Below, piece by piece: positions 9,806 through 19,765 of a stretch of 64,000 bases of DNA. Position numbers and translations under genes: made by a program. Within the stretch, counting starts at the first letter, position 1. Each line of letters opens with the position of its first letter. The notes below the pieces were generated by a model, which saw only the letters and a program-made list of their open reading frames with translations, was not told where the DNA came from and searched no databases. The stretch comes from Rhodosorus marinus (taxonomy: Eukaryota; Rhodophyta; Stylonematophyceae; Stylonematales; Stylonemataceae): contig JAMWBK010000005.1 of the NCBI GenBank assembly GCA_029953675.1, positions 62,001-126,000 of the forward strand, written 5' to 3'.

Positions 9806-10040
9806 GAAGGTCTTCTATATTTAGTTTCAAAACTAAAACCCGCGCAACCCGCTAGTTGTACCTGTAGCAACATGGAACTAAGATAGCACGGTCCTTCCCT
9901 TATTTTGGAAAGAAAAGGATAATTTCCACTTAGAACGAGGTCTTCTGGGAATTTTTGGAACCCTCTACGTATTCTGTGTGTTTTTGGAACAATCAATCAC
10001 TTTCGAGTGCAAGACATTATACTGACTAGGCGGGAGAATT
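9806..10040. repeat. Unclassified dispersed repeat, copy 2
   Basis: This is the partner of 8707-8937 in the same orientation, about 1.1 kb away. Shared landmarks are TCTTCTATATTTAGTTT, GGTCTTCTGGGA and the CACTTTCGAGTG end. Confidence 0.65.
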
Positions 10041-10724
10041 TAACGTGTTTGTTGCAAAGGCCCGGAAAAAGAAACTGAGTCCCCCTAGAGAGCAGGGGTT
10101 CTGCGAGAGAAGACCCCTGTCTATGCGGTTTTGATTCTTGAAGATCTGGATCTTTGAGAGGAAATGCTGATGAGAGAAAACCGTCCGCTGCGCAGGAGCA
10201 GATTCTGCAAGACCGAGGCGCGATGGTTCCTTTATTGGTAGAGAGTGAGGGAAGGGCCATTTTGGTTGTTTTGGAAGGTCTAGATCTTTGAGGGGCAGGA
10301 AACGCAGCTGACAGAAATCCTTCCGGTTCACGGGTGCAGATTCCGGAAGCAGCAAGGCCGAGTGCACGCAGGAAATAAAACAAATTAATGATTGGGAAGT
10401 AGCTAGAGCTCAACATTGCCATTTTCTACTTTTTCTTCTGAGATTTCGACTACTAGATGCAATCTATGCCGCCGCGCAGATTGGCGCCTGGGTGGACGAA
10501 TTTCCACTGCGACAGGAAACAGGTGCTCGTTTGCGCGATTGGGAGTGATGACAAAGGGCTAGTCAAATGTATAAGAAGGATCCAACTAGCTTTTGCGAGT
10601 GAATAATCCCGAAGAGAAGGACTATTCAGAAGACTAAACTGACTTTTCTAGGTAAAAAGATTGGACTAGATCCGTTGAAAGGGTGAGGGGTGGAGACATA
10701 TACTCGTGTTAAAATTGAGATTCA
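10041..10724 (+). promoter_or_regulatory. Upstream region of Gly-rich protein gene
   Basis: No gene is seen here. A TATA-like TGTATAAGAAGG lies near 10568, about 155 bases before the ATG at 10725, and could place a transcription start near 10600. This is a weak call from the motif alone. Confidence 0.3.
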
Positions 10725-13700
10725 ATGAAGAGCTACAAAATCCTTCTGTTGGCGGCGGTATGTGGTACGTGGTTATATGCATGCGCAGCTGCGCACGGAG
10801 TAAGCGTGGTCAATGACGCATGTACTGGGTGGGGTTTACCCGACGAAATATGCGCCATGGCGATGGATGAAACGCAGGAGTTGGTCGAGGCGAAGCCTCA
10901 GAACAAGTTGACGATCTACGCGCCATACTTTTACGTTCTCGACTTCTCTCAGAACAATACTGAAACGACGACGTTGTTCGGGGGCAACACTTTTGTCGAG
11001 ATCTATGGGTTCTACGTTATGATCAAAGGGAAGGCAGGCGTTACAGCCAATATGAAAGGCACTACACTCTTCATTTTTGCCTCGATTATCGATATACAGA
11101 GTGATGGATCGTTTGCGCTGGATGTCAGTGGTCTTCCAGTAGACGTTGCTCCACCGACCGTGCCTCCTGCTCTTCCCCTGCCGGCTCCCGCGCCACGGTT
11201 TTCCGGGCAACCAGGGAAGACGGGTGTAGCCGGTGATGCAGGAGGGAGTGGAACAGACGGGAACCCTGGCGGGAAGTTCATAATGATCACCAAACATTTA
11301 AACCTCACGTCACTTCACTCTGAAGGGCATGATTTCACGATCATCAACGATGGGAGCGCAGGGTCGATTGGTGGAAAAGGTGGACCTGGACAGACCGGCG
11401 GCACAGGAGCTAGTGGAGTGTCCTGCAGCCTACATAGCACGAAATTCGGAACGAACAACGATCCCAACTGCTGTAAGTTCTGCCATGCATCGTTTGGCAA
11501 ATGGGAGCGATGCAACATTTACCAAGCTGGTCAGCCTGGGGCGGGAGGTCCGGGAGGTCCCGGGGGACCTGGTGGCAGAGGTGCAGGCCCCGGATGGGTA
11601 TCTGTGTATTCTAACTCAGCAAGCGGAGCGGAGAACAAGCCGATAGATAATGATACAGTCGAAGGTATGATCCTATCCACGGGCAAGCATGGGGAGGTGG
11701 GGTTGGGAGGGCCAGGTGGTGATGGTGGAGCTGGTGCACACAACGACCCCAACGCGCTATGTACGACGTATACGGAGGGCCTACCTTTCACGACGAAATA
11801 TCAAGGCAAGGCTTCCGTGAATGCCACGGGATTACCTGGCCCTCAAGGGCCCGCAGGAACCAATGGGACGACATTCGGATACGCAAGGCCGAAGTTCATT
11901 CGGGCGACGGTCAATTCGACGGGGAATCCGTACGATGGGAACCACTACGAGTATCCGCAGGACTGGGTTTACCAACAAAACGTCGAACCAGTGGAGTACC
12001 TGGGCTTCGGACTGGAGCTTTCTGAGAACATGCTTAACTCGTTGGCATTCGTTGACGACGACGTCGGTGCTCAGAACACGTACAACCTGATTCTCCAGTC
12101 GGTGAGCGATATGATGTACAACGCCCAGTTAATGGTGAACCGTACCTCCGACTCCACGACCAAGAAGCTCTACGCCTCCTACGTGAACAAAGCGTGGACT
12201 TTGATCAAGAGCATCAACCGGGTGAGCTCGCCGGGTGGGTCGCCTCTTGGACAAGTGTCGATCGCGAGCTTCGAGCAGCAGCTTGATGACCTGGTAGAGT
12301 TTCGAGATCTTGCCGAGGTGGTGGAAGGGTACTATGCCGAGTACGCCAAGGAGGTGAACAACACGGCGACATCGGAGAGGATCCTATTGAATGCCACCAA
12401 TAGTTCGTTGGTCGGAGTTCAACAGCAGACGACTCTACAGCAGCAGATCTACAAGAGCCTGGCGAAGATGAACGAGACGTTGGATGACGTCGCTCTGAAG
12501 ATCCAGATGACAAAATTCGCACTCAACACGGACCAGCAGGAGCTCAATGAGTGTTGGGAGGAGGCTCAAAAGGCCTTGCAGTTCCAAAAGGTCATGGATT
12601 TTGTCTCCTTTGTCGCGGCTGTCGCAGACTTTGGGCTTGGAGCCACCAAGCTCGTAGGTCAGGCGTCCCAAGTGATCAGTAAGGGCGCCACATTCTTTAA
12701 GGGTATCAACGCGGCGTCGGGGTTCAAGTACAACAGTATTCCTGGGCTTATGACCAAGATTCAACAGCTCGTTCCAGGACCCGGGCAGTCCTCAAACTGG
12801 GAACCGTACGCATCGAGTATGGAGCTAGTGGAGGGGGATCAGTCGAGTCTGGCCGGCTACGAGGGAGGGCTCTCCAGCGCTCTTGAAGGGATCTACCACG
12901 CGGACAACTACGAGGATGCTCAAGAAATCTTTAAGAAGATGAACGAGACGGCGGACGACTATAGATCCGCAAGAATAAGTATGGCGAAGACAGAGGTGAC
13001 CAACAAAGTCAACGCGATGAAGTCGGCATGCCCAGGACAAGCCCAAGAGTTTTTCCGAAGTTTTGATACGCTTCAGATGTGGGTCAACCAGCGCAACGAT
13101 CTACTCGCGGTCTACACCGCCCTCGTTTCTTATTTCAACCGCGTTACGGCGAAGAAACTCTACTTGGAGAATGTCGCACAGAACACTCTTGTTGAACTCC
13201 AACAGAACACCATCAATCCAGCTTCTCTCGCCGTACTTAACGTACACCAGGAGACCTACAACATGATGGTTGACCAGTTCTCGAAGAACTTGGGTCTCGT
13301 TCTCAACGCGAGGAGCTACCTGATGATGGGGGCGGGTAGCAGTCCCTCTTCCCTATCGTTTGCCAACTGTCGTTGGGAGACGTCTATTATGAAGGACTCG
13401 AACAACATGTTTTTCAAGTGTGCCGCGAATGCCGTGCTTCAGCTGAAGAACGCGCTTTCGCAGTGGCACACGTCTACCTACTCGAAGAACCAGCTGGTGG
13501 ACTGGATGTCGTACTGGGGTCCAGTTGAGCTCAACGAGGAGTCCATAGGTTCCGATCGATGGGCAGATTTCAAAAAAACGGGCGTTCTCAGCTTCTGCCT
13601 GGATCCCACCGAGCCGAGTTTCAACAAGGGCCCGGGCATGAGCGCCGGGATGTTCTTCCCGCTGATAAGCATGGACAGCATCTACGTTGTTATGGACGGT

Positions 13701-14516
13701 GCACCGGAAGAGGGTGTGCGAGTTGACATTCAACATATGGCATCGTCTGGAGTTGTTCGGGCGATGGAGAACCCGACGAGCGGTGACTCCGCGCATCCCT
13801 ACCTGACAAAGAAGTTTACACATGTTGACAGGGACCTTCGATTCATTTACGCTGGAGAGGCTCCAGCGGACGATAAGGTCAGCATGCTTACCTGGATGAA
13901 GTCGACGAACATCTCGGTGAAGGCGGACGTCGGAGACCCAAGTGAGACACTTAGAATAAGTCCGTTCAGCAACTACCAAATCGAGACCGACGTTGGCATT
14001 CTTGAGGACGTGAACAACGTACGGGTGTATTACACTGGACACTATGTGCCAGCAGCAGACTTTAATATCCCGCCGATCTCCTCTTTATCGGAAACCATCA
14101 TGTGCCCTTCCACTGTTGCGAAACCAGCAGCAACCCCGACGCCAACGACCTCTCCATCAGACACCAGCAAGACGACCGCGGCAGGAAAGGATTTGAAATC
14201 CTACTCGGCATCCGCAGAACTCGTGAGGAGATATGAATTGCCCGACGGATCATACACCAAAGCATGTCGAATCAGCTTTGAATACCCCGTTGGAGGGCAG
14301 CGCCCAGAGCATATCAAACTCGAATGGAAGTGGGAACAGTACCAGGAAGGCACCAACTGGGAGTACAGCAACGAAATTTCAATGGCAATCAATGGAGCAC
14401 AAGCCATCCTCACATTCAACAATACTCCAGAGGCAGTCAACGAACCCACTCCTGCTGTACTGCTAACTGATAGCTGTCCTACGAACCTTCGAGTGGTTAG
14501 CCAGTACCCTCTGTAG
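10725..14516 (+). CDS. Secreted Gly-rich repeat protein, paralog 1
   Basis: The frame encodes 1,263 residues from the first ATG, with no intron needed. Residues 1-23 form a signal peptide (basic start, LLLAAV core, AAAHG end). A Cys-containing N-domain follows to about residue 135, then a Pro-rich stretch. Gly-rich blocks with GPGGPGG and GLPGPQGPAG triplets span about 162-385, broken by a Cys cluster (CCKFC). A long, mostly helical region runs from about 400 to 1090 with many N-x-S/T sites. A Pro/Thr linker (about 1126-1160) leads to a C-terminal domain with paired Cys. The whole layout is shared with 24445-28368. I do not recognise the family. The Gly blocks are too short and irregular for an animal collagen helix. 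A cell-wall or extracellular-matrix role is a guess from secretion and composition. Confidence 0.85.
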   Translation: MKSYKILLLAAVCGTWLYACAAAHGVSVVNDACTGWGLPDEICAMAMDETQELVEAKPQNKLTIYAPYFYVLDFSQNNTETTTLFGGNTFVEIYGFYVMIKGKAGVTANMKGTTLFIFASIIDIQSDGSFALDVSGLPVDVAPPTVPPALPLPAPAPRFSGQPGKTGVAGDAGGSGTDGNPGGKFIMITKHLNLTSLHSEGHDFTIINDGSAGSIGGKGGPGQTGGTGASGVSCSLHSTKFGTNNDPNCCKFCHASFGKWERCNIYQAGQPGAGGPGGPGGPGGRGAGPGWVSVYSNSASGAENKPIDNDTVEGMILSTGKHGEVGLGGPGGDGGAGAHNDPNALCTTYTEGLPFTTKYQGKASVNATGLPGPQGPAGTNGTTFGYARPKFIRATVNSTGNPYDGNHYEYPQDWVYQQNVEPVEYLGFGLELSENMLNSLAFVDDDVGAQNTYNLILQSVSDMMYNAQLMVNRTSDSTTKKLYASYVNKAWTLIKSINRVSSPGGSPLGQVSIASFEQQLDDLVEFRDLAEVVEGYYAEYAKEVNNTATSERILLNATNSSLVGVQQQTTLQQQIYKSLAKMNETLDDVALKIQMTKFALNTDQQELNECWEEAQKALQFQKVMDFVSFVAAVADFGLGATKLVGQASQVISKGATFFKGINAASGFKYNSIPGLMTKIQQLVPGPGQSSNWEPYASSMELVEGDQSSLAGYEGGLSSALEGIYHADNYEDAQEIFKKMNETADDYRSARISMAKTEVTNKVNAMKSACPGQAQEFFRSFDTLQMWVNQRNDLLAVYTALVSYFNRVTAKKLYLENVAQNTLVELQQNTINPASLAVLNVHQETYNMMVDQFSKNLGLVLNARSYLMMGAGSSPSSLSFANCRWETSIMKDSNNMFFKCAANAVLQLKNALSQWHTSTYSKNQLVDWMSYWGPVELNEESIGSDRWADFKKTGVLSFCLDPTEPSFNKGPGMSAGMFFPLISMDSIYVVMDGAPEEGVRVDIQHMASSGVVRAMENPTSGDSAHPYLTKKFTHVDRDLRFIYAGEAPADDKVSMLTWMKSTNISVKADVGDPSETLRISPFSNYQIETDVGILEDVNNVRVYYTGHYVPAADFNIPPISSLSETIMCPSTVAKPAATPTPTTSPSDTSKTTAAGKDLKSYSASAELVRRYELPDGSYTKACRISFEYPVGGQRPEHIKLEWKWEQYQEGTNWEYSNEISMAINGAQAILTFNNTPEAVNEPTPAVLLTDSCPTNLRVVSQYPL

Positions 14517-14689
14517 GTGCTAAGAATTTTATTCAAATGAAAGCACTGCGCTTCAACGCAGTCTTAATGTTAAAATTATATTGGTTTTCAATGACTTCAC
14601 TGTACTTGCAACCACCGAATGTAGCGCTAGAGAGGCTAGAGGAAAAGAGAAAGGGCTAGGCTAGGGAGACTCCACCTCATCGCAGCCGC
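14517..14689. other. 3' flank of Gly-rich gene
   Basis: An AT-rich stretch includes TTCAAATGAAAGC and TTAAAATTATATTGG, plausible 3' UTR sequence. No further gene is visible before the first D fragment. Confidence 0.3.
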
Positions 14690-14960
14690 GATGAAAAGCT
14701 TTGGACATGTAGACAAGTCGGGTTTGGAGTGGTTGCGGAAATGTTTTGCTGAGCATCCTGCTGAATACTTGGCGCTCTGACGGCGTTTAAGTGTCTCCCT
14801 GTGGCAATATTCCAGCCACGTGCTTTCCGAGGCACGCCATCGGCGCCTGGGGTTGCATGCTTCCCAACCTAGTTCTTAGTTCCTCTTCACGCCTTGCGTA
14901 GCGCGTCAGGCTATGTTAGTAAAGGATATGCTAGTAAAGTCCAGTAAAGGATCACAAAGC
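14690..14960 (+). mobile_element. Family D 3' fragment
   Basis: It matches the last codons of the D RLE region (GHVDKSGLEWLRKCFAEHP), the stop and the 3' UTR CGCCTTGCGTAGCGC, ending in AGTAAAGTCCAG. It differs from the recent D copies at many sites and has a premature stop (GGCGCTCTGACGG), so it is older. Confidence 0.8.
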
Positions 14961-15215
14961 GGACGCGCAAACGCTCGTGCGGGTGGACCTTAATCGCGAG
15001 CTATGGCGTGGTACGGCTCGCCTGGCGATCCATGCCATGCGCAAAGATAATCATGTTCGGACGATGTTCCCTGTAGAAACTAGTCTTCTACCCCGCTCCG
15101 GGGTCTCCTTAGCCTAGCCCCTCCTGGTTTTCTCTAGTCCCTCTAGCGCTACATTCGGTAGTTGAAGTAAATGAAGAAGTAAAGGATCAAGTAAAGGATC
15201 AACATGTAAAGGATC
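14955..15215 (+). mobile_element. Family C 3' fragment with tail repeats
   Basis: This is nearly identical to 37930-38150, the end of C ORF2 with its TACCCCGCTCCGGGGTCT hairpin and CTAGCGCTACATTCGG. It then runs into units of GTAAAGGATCA (three or four imperfect copies), which I take to be the C-family tail. Confidence 0.8.
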
Positions 15216-17193
15216 ATGAACCTCGTTTTTCAAGCTATCGATGCTCGCTTGGAGTATTTACGAGGCTTGGACACAACCAATCATACCACGAGTCCTGTTG
15301 ATGACGCCGCTGGGACCGGGAGTGAGGAGCTCGATGGGTCTCCTTCTCCACACCTGGCTAAAGAAGGTGATTCATTGCATGTCTCAGATGCCGGGGTTTC
15401 GTCCACGGATCCTCCAGACGCGCAGGTAGACAGTACAACGGACGTTCGCCAAGGTGCAGCTCCACAGACAACTCGTCACCGGACCCCTTCTTCGCCACCG
15501 TCCACCTCTGAGGCCATGGCCCTTGACTCTGCGAGTGCACCTGAACCTGGTCCGCAGATAACTGAGGATGAGAGCGAGAGCCCGCAAAGCAAGAAACCCC
15601 GTGTTACGATCGCTGAACAAGAGGACCTTTCTCTCCAAGCATGACTGGGCGTCGTCCAAGTTCCAGTTCCCGCACGCGTAAAGAGTCCGCCAACCGCAGA
15701 TGTTCTACATGGACGTGGACCGCTGGGTTACTCGGCTTGACCTGTTCCTGCAAACACACACCGAGAATGGCACCCTTTGGTGGGCTTTGACTCACCCCCC
15801 TACGAATACGCGAGAACACGTCCCTTCGCGACAAGTCCCAGCATGGAGCGCGCTTTTCAAATATGCCCTGGAAGTGGCCCTGGATGACAGCGCCCCGGAC
15901 CTCCGCCGCCTTTTTGTCCAGGTACTGCCTAGTCTGATCCTGAGATATGCTCGTGATCTTACCATGCCTGCCCAAGTCGAGGGTATAACAGCTTGGGAAC
16001 GACTTAGAACCCTTGTGGCGTGCAATTTCTGCCTTGCTACTCGTCAGCGCACAACTGCCGCTTCTTCTGCAACTCGTACTCCGCGCTCGCCGTTTTCCTC
16101 CCCGTCGCGTCCTCCCATAAGGCGAAAAATCGCCGCCTCTCTCAAGCAGCACAGCACATCCTTTCGACCCCGGCACTTTTGAGAACTCAACAAACCTGGG
16201 AGGTCCTCGAAGCGATGTTCCCGGACGTTCCACGACGCGGTCCAACATCCCCAACTGGAGGAGTGTTTGTCTTGCCAGTCTCCATGCTTCTGCACCTCGG
16301 CCGGAGTCCCTTATGGGAAGCTCCGGCTGGCTTCGGATGAATCGCTACTTGCACTTCTACAACGACTCCCGCTGGTATAAGCCCTGGCCCGAGTGGCCTT
16401 CGGGTAGAGCACCTGCAGGCTCTCGAACACCATGTCCGCCCAGCCATGGTCGGTTCCTTCGAATGATGATTATCACGGACCCCGAGAATCTGCCAGAGAT
16501 CCCTACTCCACAGCCTCCGGAGTAGTCGTATCGTGCCTCTGGCTAAGAACCCCACCTCGGAGTCGAGGACTTCTTCACCCCGCCTACGCCTCATTGGCAT
16601 TCCCGAGGTGCTGAGCAAGGTTTGCTTCGCAATGGGTCTTACAGCACGTCGTGCCCCGCGCTCGTGATTTCCTGCTGCCTACTCAACTCGGTGTTGGCGT
16701 CTCCGGGGGCTGTGAAGCAGTCACTCCACACGCTCCAGGCTCATCTACACTATGAACCTGACCACATTCTACTGAAAATCGACCTGGAGAACGCGTTTAA
16801 CCGCATCGATCGCCGTCTTGCAGAAAGCGCATCATCGAGAAGCGCGCTTTCCGGGTTGCCTCCCTCTCTATGTGCTTAAGGTATGGTCGTGATTCGGCGG
16901 ATGGACTTTGCGTACCACTTCGGCTGGCATTCCATAGCAACGATGCGGCATCCCCTTCTTCCGCTCGAAGAGACCGCTTCTTATTCCGCTCGCGTACTGG
17001 CGTTCAACAAGGGATCCATCTCTCGCACCGGTGCTGCATGCCTTGGCCCTTTCGCCTTTTCTTATGGCGAAAACGCACTCTCTTTCCCCGCATCACGGTA
17101 CTCGCGCTCCATGACGACATTAGCGTGCACCACCAATGAAACCGCTCGCGCTCCATGACGACATTAGCGTGCACCACCAATGAAACCGCACCG
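15216..17193 (+). mobile_element. Degraded C element with ORF1 remnant
   Basis: ORF1 remnant 15216-15644 (142 codons, acidic and Pro/Ser-rich, ending in a basic KKPRV patch) overlaps the ORF2 ATG at 15641 as ATGA. ORF2 is then broken by many frameshifts and small insertions relative to the copy at 34947-38095. Recognisable pieces include VDRWVTRLDLFLQ, the RT motif A region LENAFNRIDRRL and ALHDDIS near 17110. The copy follows directly on the C tail at 15215, so it probably landed in that tail. Its 3' part, including the RLE, is missing. Confidence 0.75.
17100..17193 (+). repeat. 47-bp tandem duplication at end of C fragment
   Basis: CTCGCGCTCCATGACGACAT through ATGAAACCG is present twice in a row, just after the RT motif C region. 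It marks the junction with the inverted A 5' fragment. Confidence 0.8.
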
Positions 17194-17427
17194 AGAGAAT
17201 AATCGACCACACCCAACCCAAATAGGAAAGGCCCCATAACGCACACCCACCCGGAAGACAGAAGTAGTTGCAAATGCAAACGACGCTTGCCGCGGAAAAT
17301 CGAGGGAAGGCGTACCAGAGGGAAAGCGCTTCCCGTAAACAGAAGACACGCTCGCGACCGAAAAAAGAAACAAAACCCCGAAACCAATTTCGTTCGATCC
17401 TCCTCCTCCAGCTTTAGCCTCCCAAAG
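17194..17427 (-). mobile_element. Family A 5' UTR fragment
   Basis: On the minus strand, AGGCTAAAGCTGGAG, GGTTTTGTTTC, CGGTCGCGAGCGTG and a segment with GGGAAGCGC in the equivalent place match 105-260 of the A element. This second copy helps locate the true 5' end of family A near position 100-110. No U2 sequence precedes it here. Confidence 0.75.
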
Positions 17428-18105
17428 GTCTATAATGAGGCTTCACTAGGCGCTACCTTATCGGTGAAAAGGGGTGAGATAGGGGCATATATGGCTTAGA
17501 ATGGGGGCATATTTCAGGTGTCTATTCGCTACTAGATTGGGACCCCTTCAGTACTGGTGGATCCATAGTGAAAGGCCTGAGCGGGCTCAGAGGGTGGCTG
17601 GTGAGATTGTATTTGCTGGGTCCTTCTTGTTTACTACCGAGGCTCAGATAAAGCTCAGGGAGCTTGGAATCCCCACGATGGGTTCTAATGTGCGTCTACG
17701 GCCACATACGTGAGCCTCAGGGGCATGTCAGGTTGCGGCTGGTGATGATTGATTGGATTTGCGATACAGACCCTTTAGATCCATGCTGAGGACCGTTCTG
17801 GGGCTCCAAGGAAGTCAGAGTGGCCTCTGAGGTTGGCTGGTTGAGTTTGATTGAGCTTTGGAAATGGAGCAATGGAGGGATCCAAGAAAGGGGCCAAGGA
17901 GGCTCCGATTTGGGGCTCCAGATGAGTCATTTCAGGTGGCTGGAAAGTGCTTTGAAAAGGGGTCGAAGGAGGTTCAAAATGAGGGCTCAGATGGGGCTCC
18001 AAAGGGGTCAAAATGGGGGCCAAAAGAGGGCTAATTTGGGTCCCAGGAGGCCCTTCAAATGGTGGCTATTGATTGGTAGCAGATGATGGTTTTGGGGGCC
18101 TTGTT
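17428..18105 (+). repeat. G-rich degenerate short repeats, part 1
   Basis: There is no gene. The plus strand is strongly G over C, with recurring GGGGCTCCAAGG, GGGTCAAAATGGGG and GTGGCTGG words at irregular spacing, as in a decayed satellite. Open frames here are composition artefacts. Confidence 0.5.
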
Positions 18106-18232
18106 TCCTGCTGTGGCGCATGAATGCCGCTTTGATGTTGGAGGCGCGAGTACTTCGCCGCGCTTAGTCTTTTTTTCCCCTCGGGGTTTTTTTTTTCAGC
18201 CTTCGATTAAACCATTCGTTCGTTCGTTCCAG
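18106..18232 (+). mobile_element. Family A 3' fragment
   Basis: This is the last part of A ORF2 from TTTCCTGCTGTGGCGC to the stop, then the 3' UTR hairpin and ATTAAACCATTCG with three TTCG units. It splits the G-rich degenerate repeat tract. I see no target-site duplication. Confidence 0.85.
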
Positions 18233-19018
18233 GTTTCTGTCGATCAGGGGTCAATTTCCGGACATTTTTGCAAGTTTAGCACTGAACAGCCTTTTCACGT
18301 TCACGACTAAAACGTTGGGACCTGTGTAGGTACCGAACGAATGGTTTAAAAAGGTACCGGGGCAAATCGCAATTTAGTACTGTACAGCCCTTTTTTGTAC
18401 ACGGGGTTTCTCAACGGTTTTCGAGGTCCAAGGGGTCAAAATGGGGTCCAAAATGGCTTCGAGATTGGGTGGCTGGTGAGTGGTTTTTGAAGGTCTATTT
18501 TGAGGGCTCAGAGGGGTCCTTTTTGGGGGTCCTCAGGGGTCCGATTTGGCGCTCCAAAGGGGTCTCAAAGAAGGCTCCAAGGAGGCTCCAAGAAGGGGCT
18601 CAGATCGAGATCTCAGAGGTCGCAGGAGACCGTTCGAGGCTCCAGATTTTCGAAGGAGGGGGTGGGGCTGAATGGGGTGGCTGGTTGTGAGCTTTCGTTG
18701 ACGCTCTTTGGATCGAAAGGGGCAAAATGAGGGGATGTGGCTAGGTAAATATTGCTTCGCAGGGTCTGTTCACTACTGATTCAGATTTGTTCACTACTAA
18801 AGTCTTCAGAAGAGGGCACATTTATTGCGAAAACAAGCGGGTTTACCCGGTACCTACACGGCTTTTTCAACGACTTTTATGTCTATGCTGAGCAACGTTC
18901 ACTACTAAAGTTGACCAATCAGCGCCATATTGGGCGAAAAGGGGGCGAAGAGGAGGGCTGGTTTAGGGCTAGATATACCTAGCACTACATGTAGGGTATA
19001 TAAAATGCTACCCATTCT
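18233..19018 (+). repeat. G-rich degenerate short repeats, part 2
   Basis: This continues the tract before the A insertion, with AAGGGGTCAAAATGGGGTCC, GGCTCCAAGGAGGCTCCAAG and three to four TTCACTACT words. It ends in a TATA-like GGTATATAAAATG near 18998. No coding signal is seen. Confidence 0.45.
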
Positions 19019-19029
19019 ATGAGTCAGGG

Positions 19030-19763
19030 TCAGGGGGGTCATCACTGCCCAACATCAACTGGACTGTGGCAACGTAGGCACGACGAAATCTGCAGAGAGC
19101 TGGCACGGTGGCTGACGAACGAATGGTTTAATCGGAGGCTGAAAAAAAAAACCCCGAGGGGGTTAAGGCGATGGAACTTCATGGACGTAGAGCAAGAACC
19201 TGAGGGGTACTTCGAGAACTACGGACTGCGACCTGATGTCGTTGCTAGGCATCCGAGGACCAAACAAAGGTATGCGCTGGATGTGACGGTGGTGTCACCA
19301 TTACAGGGAAAATATTTGCGTCGGAGCCCAGATGATAGCGGATACGCGGCGAGAGCTGCGGAGAAGTGGAAAATCGCTCACTACAAAGAAGCGATGGTGA
19401 TGGAGAAACCGGATGATAAGTTCATCCCGATAGCAATAGAGACGTTTGGGCGTACGGGGCAAATGGCACAGGAGTTCCTCCGGGACAGCTGCAAGCACTT
19501 ACTGCACAGGAGTGAGGAGCTGAGAGACGTGAGATCGCAGATAAACCGGCAACTATGGCGAGGTAACGCAGAGATAGCATTAGGCGCTTTGCGCGTGGAC
19601 CAGTTGGAGAATCCGCTGGTGCCTGTTTTTTTCTTTTGAACGTAGCATGAGACCCCGGTAGCGGGGTTCCAGTAAGTTTCTCCCTAGATAGGATTAGACA
19701 TAGTGTTGCGCTGCAGTAGGCAGCTGCCCACTAAAGCTTACGGTTACGTTAGTCTGGGGTTAC
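19030..19763 (+). mobile_element. 5'-truncated E element with RLE domain
   Basis: From CATCACTGCCCAACATC to GTTACGTTAGTC this is the E RLE coding end (19019-19639, open throughout), the 3' UTR and the tail. It has GLRPDVVARHPRTKQRYALDV. A 43-bp A-family tail is inserted at 19118-19160 and, by chance, keeps the reading frame. At 19620 one extra T shifts the last codons, so the usual MRPR-stop end and its hairpin are out of frame. The next E copy begins directly after its tail. Confidence 0.85.
19118..19160 (-). mobile_element. Minimal A 3' end inserted in E
   Basis: Only the terminal 43 bases or so of A are present: CGAACGAATGGTTTAATCGG through CCCCGAGGG. E sequence resumes at once (GGTTAAGGCGATGG against GGCTAAGGCGATGG), with GGCT/GGTT as a possible very short duplication. 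Confidence 0.8.
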
Positions 19764-19765
19764 GC

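Noticed and set aside
11207-11870. Collagen call for the Gly-rich blocks
   Set aside because: Gly-x-y triplets are short, interrupted and mixed with GGxG runs, and no fibrillar or network collagen domain is present.
15166-15215. Telomere-like repeat
   Set aside because: GTAAAGGATCA units are few and imperfect, and occur at the end of a C element in internal sequence.
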